The notes under the pieces were generated by a model. That model was not told the DNA's origin, searched no databases, and worked only from the letters and a program-made list of their open reading frames with translations. Of a DNA stretch of 64,000 nucleotides, positions 37,401 to 43,486 are shown one piece after another (the first letter of the stretch is position 1; every line of letters starts with the position of its first letter). The DNA is from Leuctra nigra. Its lineage: Eukaryota > Arthropoda > Insecta > Plecoptera > Leuctridae. The DNA lies in assembly GCA_934045905.1 (NCBI GenBank), contig OW203766.1, positions 17,726,309 through 17,790,308 of the forward strand. Reading direction: 5' to 3'. Position numbers and translations under genes: made by a program.

Positions 37401-40400
37401 AATATGATATGTATGGAATACAAAGAAGTATCTGGAAAATGCTTAGGAAACAAAAAAAGGAAATAAACGAGTATGTTGTTATAAATAATATAGATGCCAG
37501 TCAGTGGTATGAAAGTTTTACATCACTGTACTCCACTCTTACTGCATCTGAAATTCAGCAACTCGGACAAAAAAATGGAAATAATGACGACTATAGCATT
37601 AATGATGATATTGTATTCTCGCCAAACAAGATAACGAATGCAATCTCAAGAATGAGTAACCGGAAAGCTGCAGGTCCAGATGGTATCTACAATGAAATGA
37701 TTAGGTACGGTGGAGGCTCATTACAGAATCATGTGCAAGACCTTTTCAATAAAGTAATGAGTGAAAGAAAAGTCCCGGACGACTGGAAATGCAGTTTGAC
37801 AATACCTATACACAAAAAAGGGGACAAAAACAACCCAGAAAATTATCGCGGTATCACGTTAATGAATTCCGTAGCAAAGTTGTTCACGGCAGTAATAAAA
37901 GATGAGCTCCAAGAAAGAATAAGCATTGCAGAGGAACAACAAGGGTTCAGGAAGAACAGAAGCACAATTGACGCGATTTTCATGTTACGGCAATTAGTAG
38001 AAAAGGCCATAGAGTATGATCACCCATTGTTTCTCTGCTTTGTAGATTTTAAAAAAGCCTTTGATAGGGTGCAGAAATATGATGTCCTAAATATATTAAA
38101 AGAACACGGCATACCGCGCGCTATTATTGATGTAATCGATGATATTAATACGGGTAGCACCACCAGGGTGATAACATCCAATGGCAGAACTGAGCCTATA
38201 TTAATAAGAAAAGGCATTAGGCAGGGTGACTCCCTCAGCCCCTTTCTCTTTAATTTGGTGATGAACAAACTAATAGAGGCGGTTAAATGCAAAGATGGCT
38301 ACAAGTTGGGCAATAGCAATGTAAACATTATATGTTTTGCTGACGATGCAGTTTTGCTGGCTAATAGTGAAGACAATCTGCAGCGATTACTTCATCAATT
38401 TAATATAACTGGAAAAACATATAACATGGAAATATCTGTTGAAAAGACCAAAACAATGGTAATAAGCAAGACGCCAGTTAGGTGTAAATTGGAAATTGAT
38501 GGGAGTATAGTCGAGCAAGTTATGTCTTTCAAATATCTAGGTGTAGATATAACAAGCAGCAGAGACTTACTTCGTGAAGTTCAGCAGCAATCAATGAAAG
38601 CGGCGCAGGTAGCGGGATATCTGAGAAGCACTATTTGGAGGAATAAGTACATGCGTAGAGAATGCAAGAGCAGAATTTATAAAGTGATGGTGCGTCGGTC
38701 TTGACATACGCAGCCGAAACCAGAGCGGAGACAGCAAAAACAAAGCAAAAGGCTAGGACTGTCGAGATGAGAGTTCTAAGATCCACAGCAGGAGTCACGC
38801 TTCTGGACTGTCAAAGAAGTGATGATATTAGGGAGCAATGTGGCGTTCAAGACGTGGTGGAATGGAATAAGATCAGGAAGAAGGAATGGAACAGCCATGT
38901 GGAGAGGATGGGAGATGAGCGACTTGCCCGCATTTGTAAACAGGGACGACCTTCAAAGAGAAGACTACCAGGACGACCGCTCAAGAGATGGGCAGATAGC
39001 TGGCAATCCTAGTCCTAGAGGAGAAAAGAAGAAGAGGCCGAGCAACAGGAGGAATCTCCTAGCTAACAGAAGAAGAAGAAGAAGAAACTAATAATGACCG
39101 TTCAACAGATTGATCTGATATTGTGTACACACACAAATATCATATCATATGAGTGGTCCCAGGTATATTTTTTGAACGAGATCCTGTGATTTTTTAAAAT
39201 TCGATCAACTTAAAACTTAGCAAGGTTATTGGGACCAATATTTTTGGAGATTTTGGAGATTTTTATACAAGTCTGTGACGAAATTCAAGAATTATTGGCT
39301 TTTAATGACATTTTAGATAGACATAATTTCGGTTCGAGGTGTTGCGAATATCCATGCTCGCTCATCAACGCGTTACCCAGAGCGTTTTCCTAGTAAATAA
39401 TAAATAGGTATTTAATAAGTAATCTTATAATATTTTACCCTCTTATCGCATGTGGGCTTCTTCAGGAAAAAATAAATATAAAAAGGTAGCACACGCTAAA
39501 TATGATTCAGGGGAAATCGTTCAAAAATGAGTTAAATCCACTCAAAAAAGGAATAATTTCGTAACATTTTTGAGTGGATTACTCATTTTGAGCGATTTTC
39601 ACTCAATCAAATTTAGATAAGTTAAAAAATGAAATTAATAAAAATGAAGTATAGGTATGTTAGTGTGAAACTTTCAAAGAATTAATAGATCAATGTCGGC
39701 AGTATGTCGATAAGGCGCGTAGGAAGGTGGGGGGAGGAGGGGGGGGGGGGAAGGGGGGGGGGGAAGGGGGGGGGGGGGGATTACCCACTCATTATAAAAA
39801 ATTATGTTCAGAGTCTCAGGATATCACTAGAATACCTACCCCCCCCCCCCCCCCCGTTCCTACGCGCCTGTTGTCGATTGTCTAGGCCTTGAGTGTCTAG
39901 GTACTGAAACGCTGAGATAGTTACTGCCATGAACTCGAGGATGCCCTGGAAGCCCTCGTCAGTGAGCTCATTGTACGCCAGGTCGAGTGACGTCACTTCC
40001 GGATGGTACTTGAGGAACAAGCACAGCCGCGGCACGTCGCTGTTCTGTAGCCGACGTCTACGAGAATACCACCATGGAGCCTATTTATGTAGATGCTAGT
40101 TTCACTCGACTAAATATATAACGGTACCTATTTGAAGTAATCGGATTGTCTAATTATTTGATCGCACCATCTAATTAAAAAGTGTTGAAATACCTAATTA
40201 AGGTGCTGCAAGCGCGAGCAATTTTGCTGCTTTTTGTAGACACTTTTTGCGATACGATTGGAGACGAAATGGGTAGACCAAATTATTTGAAATTTTAATC
40301 GTGATTAGATAAAAGACAAACTTAGGGTTATCCCTTGGTACATTTTTAATTTTTTGTTTCGTTAATTAGTAATAATTAGTGGATTTTTCGTGAAAAATTA

Positions 40401-41265
40401 GCTATTTTCTCGTCTCCCTGGGCGCCGTATAAAATTAAATTTCAAAAATGTGCCAAGGGATAACCCTAAGTTTGTCTTTCATCTAATCATGATTAAAATT
40501 TGAGATCAATTGGTTTACGGGTTTGGTCTCCAATCGTATCGCAAATTTCATCGTTTTGCTCGGTTTTGTTGAATAACCGGCGCCAAATTAACGATGCAAT
40601 AAGCAAAAATTAAAAAGGGCTACTAAATTACAATCAGACTGATCATGTGAACATCCTGTAAAAGTTACACTCACTTATGAAACAATTTTTCTCTCTCAAT
40701 TTTCTAAAACGGCCGAGCGCTAGTTCACCTTAAGTGAAATTGCTCATGAACAGTTTCAATAATTTCAGTTTTGTTGATGTTCATGCCTTCACCTCAAAAA
40801 ATTACTATAGTTTCCGAGATTGATCCATGTTATCTTATCATCTAATGTCAACCAGGTTAAATCGGCTCACCAAATATAAAAATAATGACACAAAAATCAC
40901 AAAAATAAAGATCTAATTTTTTGTACCGATGGATTTGAACAAAAACTTATTTTCTGGTAGACGGATGGGCATAACATGTGATTTGAGACGGGAGTTGCAA
41001 TTTACAAGAAGACAATATGACAAGTGCTTTATATTTAAACTAGTTGAACTGTTGTAAAAAGTAAAACAGACCCCATTGTGCGTTGCAAATCGTTGCCCCT
41101 CATGACCAACTCGCGCTGGCCGTCTGTCAACTTGTCAGCGAATGTCATCATCAAATGACTTGTCAATCTGAACTCGGACAAATCATTCCTCTCCAGAGGA
41201 TTCGTCTTGTGATATCGAGGTAGAAAATCAATCTTGTGCATGTTTTCTACTTGGTAATTCGACAT
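14305..41265 (-). CDS. LRRC34: LRRC34-like leucine-rich-repeat protein, 7 exons
   Basis: Minus-strand exons with matching phases: 41265-41072, 40057-39925, 34274-34137, 34068-33838, 17136-16883, 15368-15203, 14697-14305, giving about 502 residues. LRR units carry the RNI-type pattern LxxLDLxxNxLxxxG, e.g. VTSLDLAYNELTDEG (exon 2), LLDLSCNSLG (exon 5) and KLLDVSHNRLTDDG (exon 6). The order of units, the 'LDLSRPL' stretch in exon 4 and the C-terminal DVEVYKVDGRYHVA region match vertebrate LRRC34 as I know it. In mammals LRRC34 is reported in germ and pluripotent cells and linked to nucleoli or sperm; its insect role is unknown. One intron of 16.7 kb houses a LINE and a lectin gene on the other strand. 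Exon 6 lies at the end of a ten-copy tandem array. The exon 4 to 5 junction adds a few residues relative to mammals, so that splice choice is least certain. AATAAA on the minus strand lies near 14255. Confidence 0.75.
14801..15128. mobile_element. hAT-like MITE (328 bp) in an LRRC34 intron
   Basis: Ends CAAGGGCATATTC / GAATACGCCCTTG have an 8-bp flank catatggg / caaatggg (7 of 8 match; 14793-14800 and 15129-15136). Poly(C) tracts lie just inside both ends. It sits between the last two LRRC34 exons. Confidence 0.8.
15234..16688 (-). repeat. Ten-copy tandem array of an LRRC34 exon unit (147 bp)
   Basis: Unit starts are at 15234, 15381, 15528, 15675, 15822, 15969, 16116, 16263, 16410 and 16541. 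Nine units are 147 bp. The 16410 unit is 131 bp, having lost 16 bp between two cgagcag words, and it has one AAG to CAG change. Each unit carries, on the minus strand, a splice acceptor (CTGACGCAG) and an LRR coding block (RTLSFALPCSRVKLLDVSHN onward). Only the leftmost copy continues into the rest of exon 6 (YVWGN) and a donor. In the other nine the block runs into YVCI and a TGA. Copies are otherwise almost identical. Confidence 0.95.
17137..17935. other. LRRC34 intron sequence
   Basis: Poly(G) run at about 17150-17170, otherwise AT-rich. A small inverted pair, gaggtaagaa/ttcttacctc, lies near 17608-17634. No gene seen. Confidence 0.35.
18286..18814. mobile_element. piggyBac-like (TTAA) MITE, copy 1
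   Basis: Flanked by TTAA at 18282-18285 and 18815-18818, with ends GGTGATACTAGCGCTCGGCC and its partner GCGCTTGCAGCACC. A close copy in inverted orientation lies at 40202-40729. Confidence 0.75.
18976..19473. mobile_element. piggyBac-like MITE, copy 2 (left end lost)
   Basis: Diverged tandem second copy of the 18286-18814 element. It shares the attgtttcataagtg and gggttatccc words and ends GCACC-TTAA (19474-19477). The first about 30 bp are missing. Confidence 0.7.
20015..20248. mobile_element. TA-flanked MITE (234 bp)
   Basis: Ends CCTCAAAAGTAGAAGGGC / GCCCTTCTACTTATGAGG are bordered by TA (20013-20014 and 20249-20250). No coding. Tc1/mariner-like by target. Confidence 0.65.
20252..20765. 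other. Intron with poly(C) run; LINE 3' UTR at the right
   Basis: A C-run with a few T residues lies at 20361-20387. From about 20690 to 20765 the sequence is the probable 3' UTR of the jockey LINE that follows on the minus strand. Confidence 0.35.
20766..23441 (-). CDS. Jockey-type LINE ORF2: endonuclease and reverse transcriptase
   Basis: An uninterrupted 891-residue protein. The N-terminal apurinic-like endonuclease has LIIWNANSISSRKDEL, an ETHL motif and GGDLNAKHTAWNS (about residue 149). The RT domain shows YRPISLLSSLSKLFEKVLH, FLDVAKAFDRVWH, GVPQGSIISPILFNIFTNDIP and the catalytic FYADD (about residue 677). Both enzymatic parts keep their key motifs, so the copy may be active or recently so. 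It overlaps ORF1 by 50 bases, the usual jockey arrangement. It is inserted in an LRRC34 intron in the same orientation as the gene. Confidence 0.95.
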   Translation of the reverse strand: MCQLFFCLYKIAMPAINSINLIIWNANSISSRKDELLLLMESRNLMAALVCETHLNPKDKLKLANHSVYRTDRPGDRRAGGTAIIIDNRVSHYEIVLPETKSIEATAILLFTKLGPLRLIATYCPPRTKLLTADIEALMDSNYPTILGGDLNAKHTAWNSRVVNANGRTLLSLSRISDFTVTGPQEATHLHIPTGRADVLDIAVVKNLRHSIELETLLELSSDHNPVLLSVGDSYEIVDPIIRFNYRKADWEKFREHLSNKLESGPLDSLQDIDLAVNKLTENIMEARAISVPICNTKRCTIFDLPRGIKLSIATRNRARRRWQALRTPDLHEEYKLLDRSVKELIRRHRRERWEDAVATLEPGSRPLWSMAKRLTRSKQPNPPIQGSTHLACSPHDKAEVLADSLQNQFSPNPPTNSSAHIEAEVRTHLAIHKAQAEDDEVVLCSMDEVIIYLNELANGKAPGIDEITNTILKELPIPAGERILEIFNASLRLQHFPTQWKVAKVIVFPKAGKNLRDPANYRPISLLSSLSKLFEKVLHARIRGHANATKLLINEQFGFRQKHSTTHQLLRVVDKINDGFKKLKGTGIVFLDVAKAFDRVWHEGLLQKLIKYQFPNYLINIIHSYLNQRSFTVHINGACSSARPILAGVPQGSIISPILFNIFTNDIPTNIPDTEVAFYADDAAVICQSMASNQLGPPLQKALDVLSHWYTENRIALNSSKTEATLFTKRRKFQPPTINISGTDVSWSPSNVYLGVTLDAKLSWKAHAEKIASKANGKTAALFPLLKSKSMPLTSKLLLIQSVIVPTLTYASPVWYERTSAGARTMLQRVQNRALKIALRTPMFTRTKSIHQDIGFAYLHEVMENQRESFYAALGDHGNPLISRLADVTS
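23392..24861 (-). CDS. Jockey-type LINE ORF1: gag-like nucleic-acid-binding protein
   Basis: A 489-residue protein with three CCHC zinc knuckles in the C-terminal half (CFNCQRVGHTAKFC about residue 297, then CVRCGGVHQVKEC and CCNCNQQHAACYRGC). It is preceded by an RRM-like PRE/gag region (RFVLRGLPQSAETEDI). This layout is typical of ORF1 proteins of jockey and X elements, which bind the element's RNA. It starts at ATG 24861 and overlaps ORF2 by 50 bases in another frame. No stops or frameshifts. Confidence 0.92.
   Translation of the reverse strand: MSGIYKVWSDEVNRLDAPSAVDNVINISSQPIGASINDFSSSDESDTELMQVESATNEMSLNIVPDGFTMVTGNKRRRNCNDRPSTRSSGSDASGPSSKRVINLVRTQNSFEPLASANDMDTTPMTAETLPDKKYKIPPIVIQNMKSHKALVELLSAVCPEQGAFIIKPGLEVSRVIIRDITSYKLITSALDSTEGIEYYTFPTERTRSQRFVLRGLPQSAETEDIQEELKQQGFNVRSVRQMKMPGDSTRLLPLFECTLVSTSGQAPVDLSQIKRLLYCVVSTEAPRSKKINVIQCFNCQRVGHTAKFCHRQPRCVRCGGVHQVKECKESPETAKCCNCNQQHAACYRGCDVIKAATRHATRARRPQQQDGSSPQHDNRGNTQTQPTPVPRVSLAQPRTFASVLNTQINPEQPSSSNTTALEEAERPSNALPELVQPVVPQQSTIDWIALINGIAIFIVNMNIHPIITSLASFVPTLLLSVQNRNASD
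24862..25580. other. LINE 5' region and intergenic DNA with a hairpin
   Basis: The probable 5' UTR of the jockey element runs right of 24861 to an unclear border. An inverted repeat follows at 25111-25260. The rest, up to the lectin promoter, shows nothing clear. Confidence 0.35.
25111..25260. repeat. Hairpin (about 65-bp arms) upstream of the lectin gene
   Basis: The left arm starts atttacctggtcaatgta and the right arm is its complement ending cgtgtaaat. About 51 bases match with one mismatch (gaggctgtgcacatg core). Each arm contains the small palindrome tattgatcaata. Probably a MITE; a clean target duplication is not visible. Confidence 0.7.
25592..25622 (+). promoter_or_regulatory. TATA box and initiator of the lectin gene
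   Basis: TATATATAA at 25592-25600 is followed about 20-25 bases later by TTCATCATT, an initiator-like site. This puts transcription start between the ATG at 25585 and the one at 25639 and supports 25639 as the start codon. Confidence 0.45.
25639..30469 (+). CDS. Secreted C-type lectin-like protein, nested in an LRRC34 intron
   Basis: Recognised exons: 25639-25812 (signal peptide MFICKCLVLSLFCVALVRS), about 26558-26836 and 30303-30469 (TAA 30467-30469). The second exon encodes PAPPPPPPAGYELIPGLGAY followed by the C-type lectin start: TWPNAKAKCEEEGGHL, then DVAWTGVRE. The third gives YEKWSTGSPDDR...FICEQSVC. The pattern resembles insect 'hemolymph lipopolysaccharide-binding protein' lectins, secreted pattern-recognition proteins of immunity. 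Splice sites are canonical (GAG/GTAAGA, TTCG/GTAAGA, TTTGCAG/GTG). Exon 2 joins exon 3 in phase, but exon 1 (phase 0) does not match exon 2 (needs one extra base), so a small exon between 25813 and 26557 is probably missed. The usual EPN/QPD sugar-binding triplet is replaced by SPD, and one inner cysteine pair is absent. Confidence 0.75.
26350..26480 (-). repeat. tRNA-like fragment (probable SINE piece)
   Basis: On the minus strand GGGTTCGACCTCC resembles a pol III B box, preceded by a cgcaactcgcggtccc stem-like part. It lies in the first lectin intron. No A box is convincing, so this is probably a degraded SINE. Confidence 0.35.
26837..27600 (+). other. Lectin intron 2, first part
   Basis: AT-rich intron sequence without recognised element or gene up to the Helitron-like copy at 27601. 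Confidence 0.4.
27601..28546 (-). mobile_element. Helitron-like element, full copy A (946 bp)
   Basis: On the minus strand it starts TTGAGCGAGCGTAGCGAGCG (28546 leftward) and ends with CATCAACGCG-type hairpin sequence and a variant CTGG end at about 27601. A non-coding body lies between. It lacks the MITE seen in copy B: the sequence tgtaccatgaatttgatg near 27765 is the uninterrupted target. A (taac)n run lies at 28455-28490. Confidence 0.7.
28758..29945. mobile_element. Inverted-repeat (foldback) element in the lectin intron
   Basis: Arms of about 110 bp at 28765-28880 and 29835-29940 are inverted copies (gcaagaagatgtttcatgta; tctgtctgtgagaattt; cgctagatg). The interior, 28954-29474, is a second TTAA-flanked element. 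The element is about 1.2 kb with no coding. Confidence 0.65.
28954..29474. mobile_element. Possible TTAA-flanked MITE nested in the foldback element
   Basis: TTAA at 28950-28953 and 29475-29478 borders short inverted ends GGTAG/CTACC. The terminal match is short, so the call is weak. Confidence 0.4.
30953..31148 (+). repeat. Two-copy 98-bp tandem duplication
   Basis: Two near-identical units starting tttatgtaccaacccaag at 30953 and 31051 within Helitron-like copy B. Confidence 0.85.
31383..31595. mobile_element. Tc1/mariner-like MITE, second copy (213 bp)
   Basis: Same family as 4336-4546, inverted orientation, flanked by TA (31381-31382 and 31596-31597). The sister Helitron copy A preserves the empty TA site. 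Confidence 0.85.
31981..32901 (+). mobile_element. Helitron-like element copy C (921 bp)
   Basis: Starts TTGAGCGAGCGTAGCGAGCG and ends cgttttCCTAG followed by T, preceded by the AACGC...GCGTT hairpin. Non-coding. This is the cleanest uninterrupted plus-strand copy of the B/C subtype (gtctccattctgcactt lead). Confidence 0.78.
32902..33238. other. Intron sequence with partial duplication of an LRRC34 exon end
   Basis: No gene. At 33214-33238 is gtgtttacctttaacatct, a copy of the end of LRRC34 exon 4 and its donor (33830-33850). Confidence 0.5.
33240..33787. mobile_element. hAT-like MITE (548 bp)
   Basis: Inverted ends CAGGGTGCGAATTG / CAATTCGCACCCTG and a long poly(G) tract just inside the left end. 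Flanks tgtcctga and tctctcca do not match well, so target duplication is not supported. Confidence 0.65.
34337..34852. mobile_element. hAT-type MITE (516 bp)
   Basis: Ends CAGTGATGATTTC / GAAATCATCACTG with a perfect 8-bp flank cccccggg (34329-34336 and 34853-34860). Three poly(G) runs lie inside. It lies 60 bases upstream of LRRC34 exon 3 on the gene's strand. Confidence 0.9.
35099..35608. mobile_element. MITE with about 75-bp inverted ends and a nested palindrome
   Basis: Ends start CTTGAAGCGTTTTTTAATCG with complement cgattaaaaaactcttcaag. Nested inside is another inverted pair (gaattcagaacagttca; 35173-35210 and 35285-35325). Absent from copy E of the host Helitron. Confidence 0.75.
36206..38704 (+). 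CDS. RTE LINE endonuclease/reverse transcriptase, first frame
   Basis: 832 residues. The endonuclease starts IRIAIWNILTWNNKEEE and shows GLSETKRKG and LIGDFNARIG. RT motifs: NYRGITLMNSVAKLF, FLCFVDFKKAFDRV, GIRQGDSLSPFLFNLVMN and the catalytic CFADDAV (about residue 710). Families of this type are often annotated as 'craniofacial development protein 2-like'. The frame ends early at YKVMVRRS because of a single-base loss near 38697. The C-terminus continues in the next frame. Confidence 0.93.
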   Translation: MMTPARQRTKNADTIRIAIWNILTWNNKEEEIILEMETHNIDICGLSETKRKGCGSTMRNNYMFVYSGVPRTSRAHAGTGMLIHKKFVNNILDIKYVGERILLVSLSCNDVKLNIISVYAPDTSKSRAEREGFYDSLQNVLNSLPTQDKVMLIGDFNARIGNMPLRGVKQRFNEPVFNESGEELVEFCALNELRVNNTFFDHPPQQKRTWTNTRGQHSMIDFIITNREIHHSQVLDVRTLSSANIGSDHGLVLCKMNLKIRLKKVTPVCREMLNIERIATSSTQYLYKSRLEEKLIANRIPQGCSADETWTKMKLSLQSAANEALGTRITSSNTGNRKTPWYDESVKILAEEKKKAFLAYKSNPIPNEYHKYTLVRNRVSREIRKLKEQYWEKYTKDLEYDMYGIQRSIWKMLRKQKKEINEYVVINNIDASQWYESFTSLYSTLTASEIQQLGQKNGNNDDYSINDDIVFSPNKITNAISRMSNRKAAGPDGIYNEMIRYGGGSLQNHVQDLFNKVMSERKVPDDWKCSLTIPIHKKGDKNNPENYRGITLMNSVAKLFTAVIKDELQERISIAEEQQGFRKNRSTIDAIFMLRQLVEKAIEYDHPLFLCFVDFKKAFDRVQKYDVLNILKEHGIPRAIIDVIDDINTGSTTRVITSNGRTEPILIRKGIRQGDSLSPFLFNLVMNKLIEAVKCKDGYKLGNSNVNIICFADDAVLLANSEDNLQRLLHQFNITGKTYNMEISVEKTKTMVISKTPVRCKLEIDGSIVEQVMSFKYLGVDITSSRDLLREVQQQSMKAAQVAGYLRSTIWRNKYMRRECKSRIYKVMVRRS
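38701..39012 (+). pseudogene. RTE LINE C-terminal part in shifted frame
   Basis: Continuation of the RTE protein after the frameshift: TYAAETRAETAKTKQKARTV onward, ending KRWADSWQS. Intact relatives read ...VLTYAAE..., so one C/G base is missing at the junction. The element therefore cannot make full-length protein. Confidence 0.85.
39394..39711. other. LRRC34 intron, nothing recognised
   Basis: AT-rich. A weak inverted pair around gagtggattt/aaatccactc (about 39528-39585) lies within. No gene. Confidence 0.35.
39712..39870. mobile_element. Short hAT-type MITE (159 bp), same family as 4988-6023
   Basis: Ends AAGGCGCGTAGGAA / TTCCTACGCGCCTG, flanks atgtcgat / ttgtcgat (7 of 8). The interior is mostly poly(G)/poly(C). 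It ends 55 bases from LRRC34 exon 2. Confidence 0.85.
40202..40729. mobile_element. piggyBac-like MITE (528 bp)
   Basis: TTAA at 40198-40201 and 40730-40733, ends GGTGCTGCAAGCGCGAGC / GCGCTAGTTCACC. Same family as 18286-18814, inverted. Confidence 0.82.
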
Positions 41266-41950
41266 GTTGACTGCAGAAAGTCTAATTTACTCTCGTTATG
41301 AAGAAATTAAAATTATGTAGTTATTTCTATCCACTAAATGGTAGAATAACCCTATTATTCACCCATCTGTCAAGAACAGATTTTGACAGTATTTCAATTT
41401 TTCAGGAAGCCCTGGTTAAGTGCCAAGTTTGAAAAAGAACAAAACAAACGCACGAACGACATGCAACAGTTATTTTAAAATCGTATGTAAAATAGGGAGT
41501 ACCAAAAATTATTATTTTCTCAGCTTGATGTTATTATAAGTGATTTGCTAAAAGGTAATCTGTCAGTTATTACAAAAAGACATTAAATGTGTTATACTCA
41601 TTTTGTATTTTGTAAATTTTAAATACAAAAATTTTGATTTCCATATTTATTTTTAAAAGATATTTTATAATTAAATGAATATTCCAGCTACTCGATCTAG
41701 CTCCCCCCCCCCCCCCCCCCCCCTCCCAACTAGATCGAGTAGATGGTGATCCCAACACACAATCAACACTGACAATTAAAATAAAATCGAAAACTATAGA
41801 AAATTATTGTTTTTCCTAAATTTAATAACGCTGTTCACTCATTCCATTCAATTTAACCCTCATTGTATAAGTTGGGTGTATTTCATCAATCTCAGTTACC
41901 TTTGAATGACTTCAAAATGTTGTTTAGTTGAAATATCTAATTTTTGACCC
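41266..41950. other. Upstream of LRRC34; small hairpin with poly(C) loop
   Basis: Region upstream of the LRRC34 start codon and downstream of VPS37A. A 55-bp hairpin at 41688-41742 has arms CTACTCGATCTAG around a C run. No gene otherwise. Confidence 0.4.
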
Positions 41951-41954
41951 CACC

Positions 41955-42399
41955 GACGGCTGCCACCTTATCGCGGTGGTGGGGTTTGTGTGGCCAACGA
42001 TCCATTGCAGCTACGCCGGCGAGCATATGCTCATGTGTAAGGGCTACCCATGCCGGACAGGTCAGTGGTGAGGTCCAGACAAAGAGCAGCCAGGGTCGGC
42101 CTAACCATGTCCTCCCTTAAATTTGCGGTCCCCATCGGGCCGGCCTTCCCCCTCGAGATGGTGATCCCCCTGAAATCGGGTTCCGCCGGCCCGAATCCTT
42201 ACACCCCCCGCTCCGTCCCCATTCCGGCCTGGCCTTCCCACCAGTGCTGGACTCCCCCGGATCGGGCCCGTTAGGTCAACCCCCTCCCAATGTCCTCCAC
42301 TTAATTCAACAAAGTTTAAAGTAAAAAAATTAATGTGCGCAATATAACCTCGTCGTTGACGCGCCGTTAAAAACTATTAATCTAATCTAATCTAATTTT
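41955..42399 (+). repeat. GC-rich repeat with (TAATC)n tail, LINE/SINE fragment
   Basis: A GC-rich block, unlike its AT-rich surroundings, ends in ctaatctaatctaa (42375-42395). Such short tandem tails mark retrotransposon 3' ends. No protein similarity could be seen, so the class is uncertain. Confidence 0.4.
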
Positions 42400-43327
42400 T
42401 GAGCGAGCGTAGCGAGCGTCACCACGGTACTCTTATGGCACTTTCTCTGTGTGTTTTTTTTTTATTTTTTTTTTTGTTTGTTTGTTTGTTTGTTTGTTTT
42501 TTGCCTGCACTGCCCAGGTCAAACCGCACAACCAATCGATCTGAAATTTTGTACACATACTAACGTAATCTATGCGATCCCTGGGATCTTTTCTGAACGA
42601 GATCCTGTGATTGGTTCAAATTTTATAAAAATTATCTTTCGATTGGTTGGTTCGATCAATTTGAAATTTAGCAAAGTCATTGCAACCAACATTTTACCCA
42701 ATCATAAAAAATTTCAGCAAAATCCTCCCATTGGTTCAAATTTGAAACCATTTTTCCTGTGATTTTTGAAATTTAAACTGGAACCGATTGACCGACCAAA
42801 TAAAAACTTCGCATGGTCATTGGTACCAACATTTATGGTATTTTTGCTAATTTTCACTCTAATCTGTCGTTATTTTCAAAAGTTTTTGTCATTTTAGGGA
42901 CATTTTGCGTGTTGGCTGTCAAATTCACGGCGACTTCGAATCTACAGTTCAAGGCAAGGTAGTTAGAGCAGAAAGTTTTAAACGATATGAAACTAATAAT
43001 GACCGTTCAACAGATTGATCTGATATTGTGTACACACACTACATATCATATCATATGGGTGGTCCCAGGTATATTTTTTGAACGAGATCCTGTGATTTTC
43101 GAAAATTAACAAGGAACCGTTCAATCATAAAGGTTTAATCGATCAACTTAAAACTTAGCAAGGATTGGTACCAATATTTTTGGAGATTTTGGTGATTTTT
43201 ATACAAGTCTGTGACGAAACTAAAGAATTGTTGGCTTTTAATGACATTCGATAGACATAATTTCGGTTCGAGGTGTTGCGTGTATCCGTGCTCGCTCATC
43301 AACGCGTTTCACAGAGCGTTTTCCTAG
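42400..43327 (+). mobile_element. Helitron-like element copy E (928 bp)
   Basis: Starts with the GAGCGAGCGTAGCGAGCG block and ends with the AACGC...GCGTT hairpin, TTCCTAG, then T. It matches copy D without D's two insertions. No coding. Confidence 0.78.
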
Positions 43328-43486
43328 TATAATTAATAAACTGATTCTGAATAACGATAGACAAATGTTACAAATCGTACAATTTTATTGGCCTTACAAT
43401 AAGTAATTGATATAATAGGTAATAAATAAAATATGCATAAATGAGTCTTCTTGAGTAATAGTAAAGATTTCACACAACTTTGTGCT

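Larger units (their letters stand above)
36008..39086 (+). mobile_element. RTE-type LINE, full length, frameshifted
   Basis: A non-LTR retrotransposon from aataat repeats at the left to a GAAGAA microsatellite tail at 39070-39086, as is usual for RTE 3' ends. Flanks repeat actaataat. The empty site is preserved in Helitron copy E (gaaactaataatgaccg near 43000). Confidence 0.85.
34970..39393 (+). mobile_element. Helitron-like element copy D, broken by a hairpin MITE and an RTE LINE
   Basis: Starts TTGAGCGAGCGTAGCGAGCG (34970) with the subtype lead caccacggtactcttatgg shared with copy E, and ends CCTAG (39390-39393) followed by T. Inserted within are a hairpin element (35099-35608) and a complete RTE-type LINE (about 36008-39086). 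Copy E at 42400-43327 shows the sequence without either insertion. Confidence 0.78.

Noticed and set aside
42451..42762. 103-codon frame similar to one at 35469-35828
   Set aside because: Both are the same non-coding stretch of two Helitron-like copies; similarity reflects the repeat, not a protein.
17936..43327. Classical Helitron 5' TC terminus
   Set aside because: I could not find a shared TC at the left ends; the family is called Helitron-like from its 3' end and T flank only.
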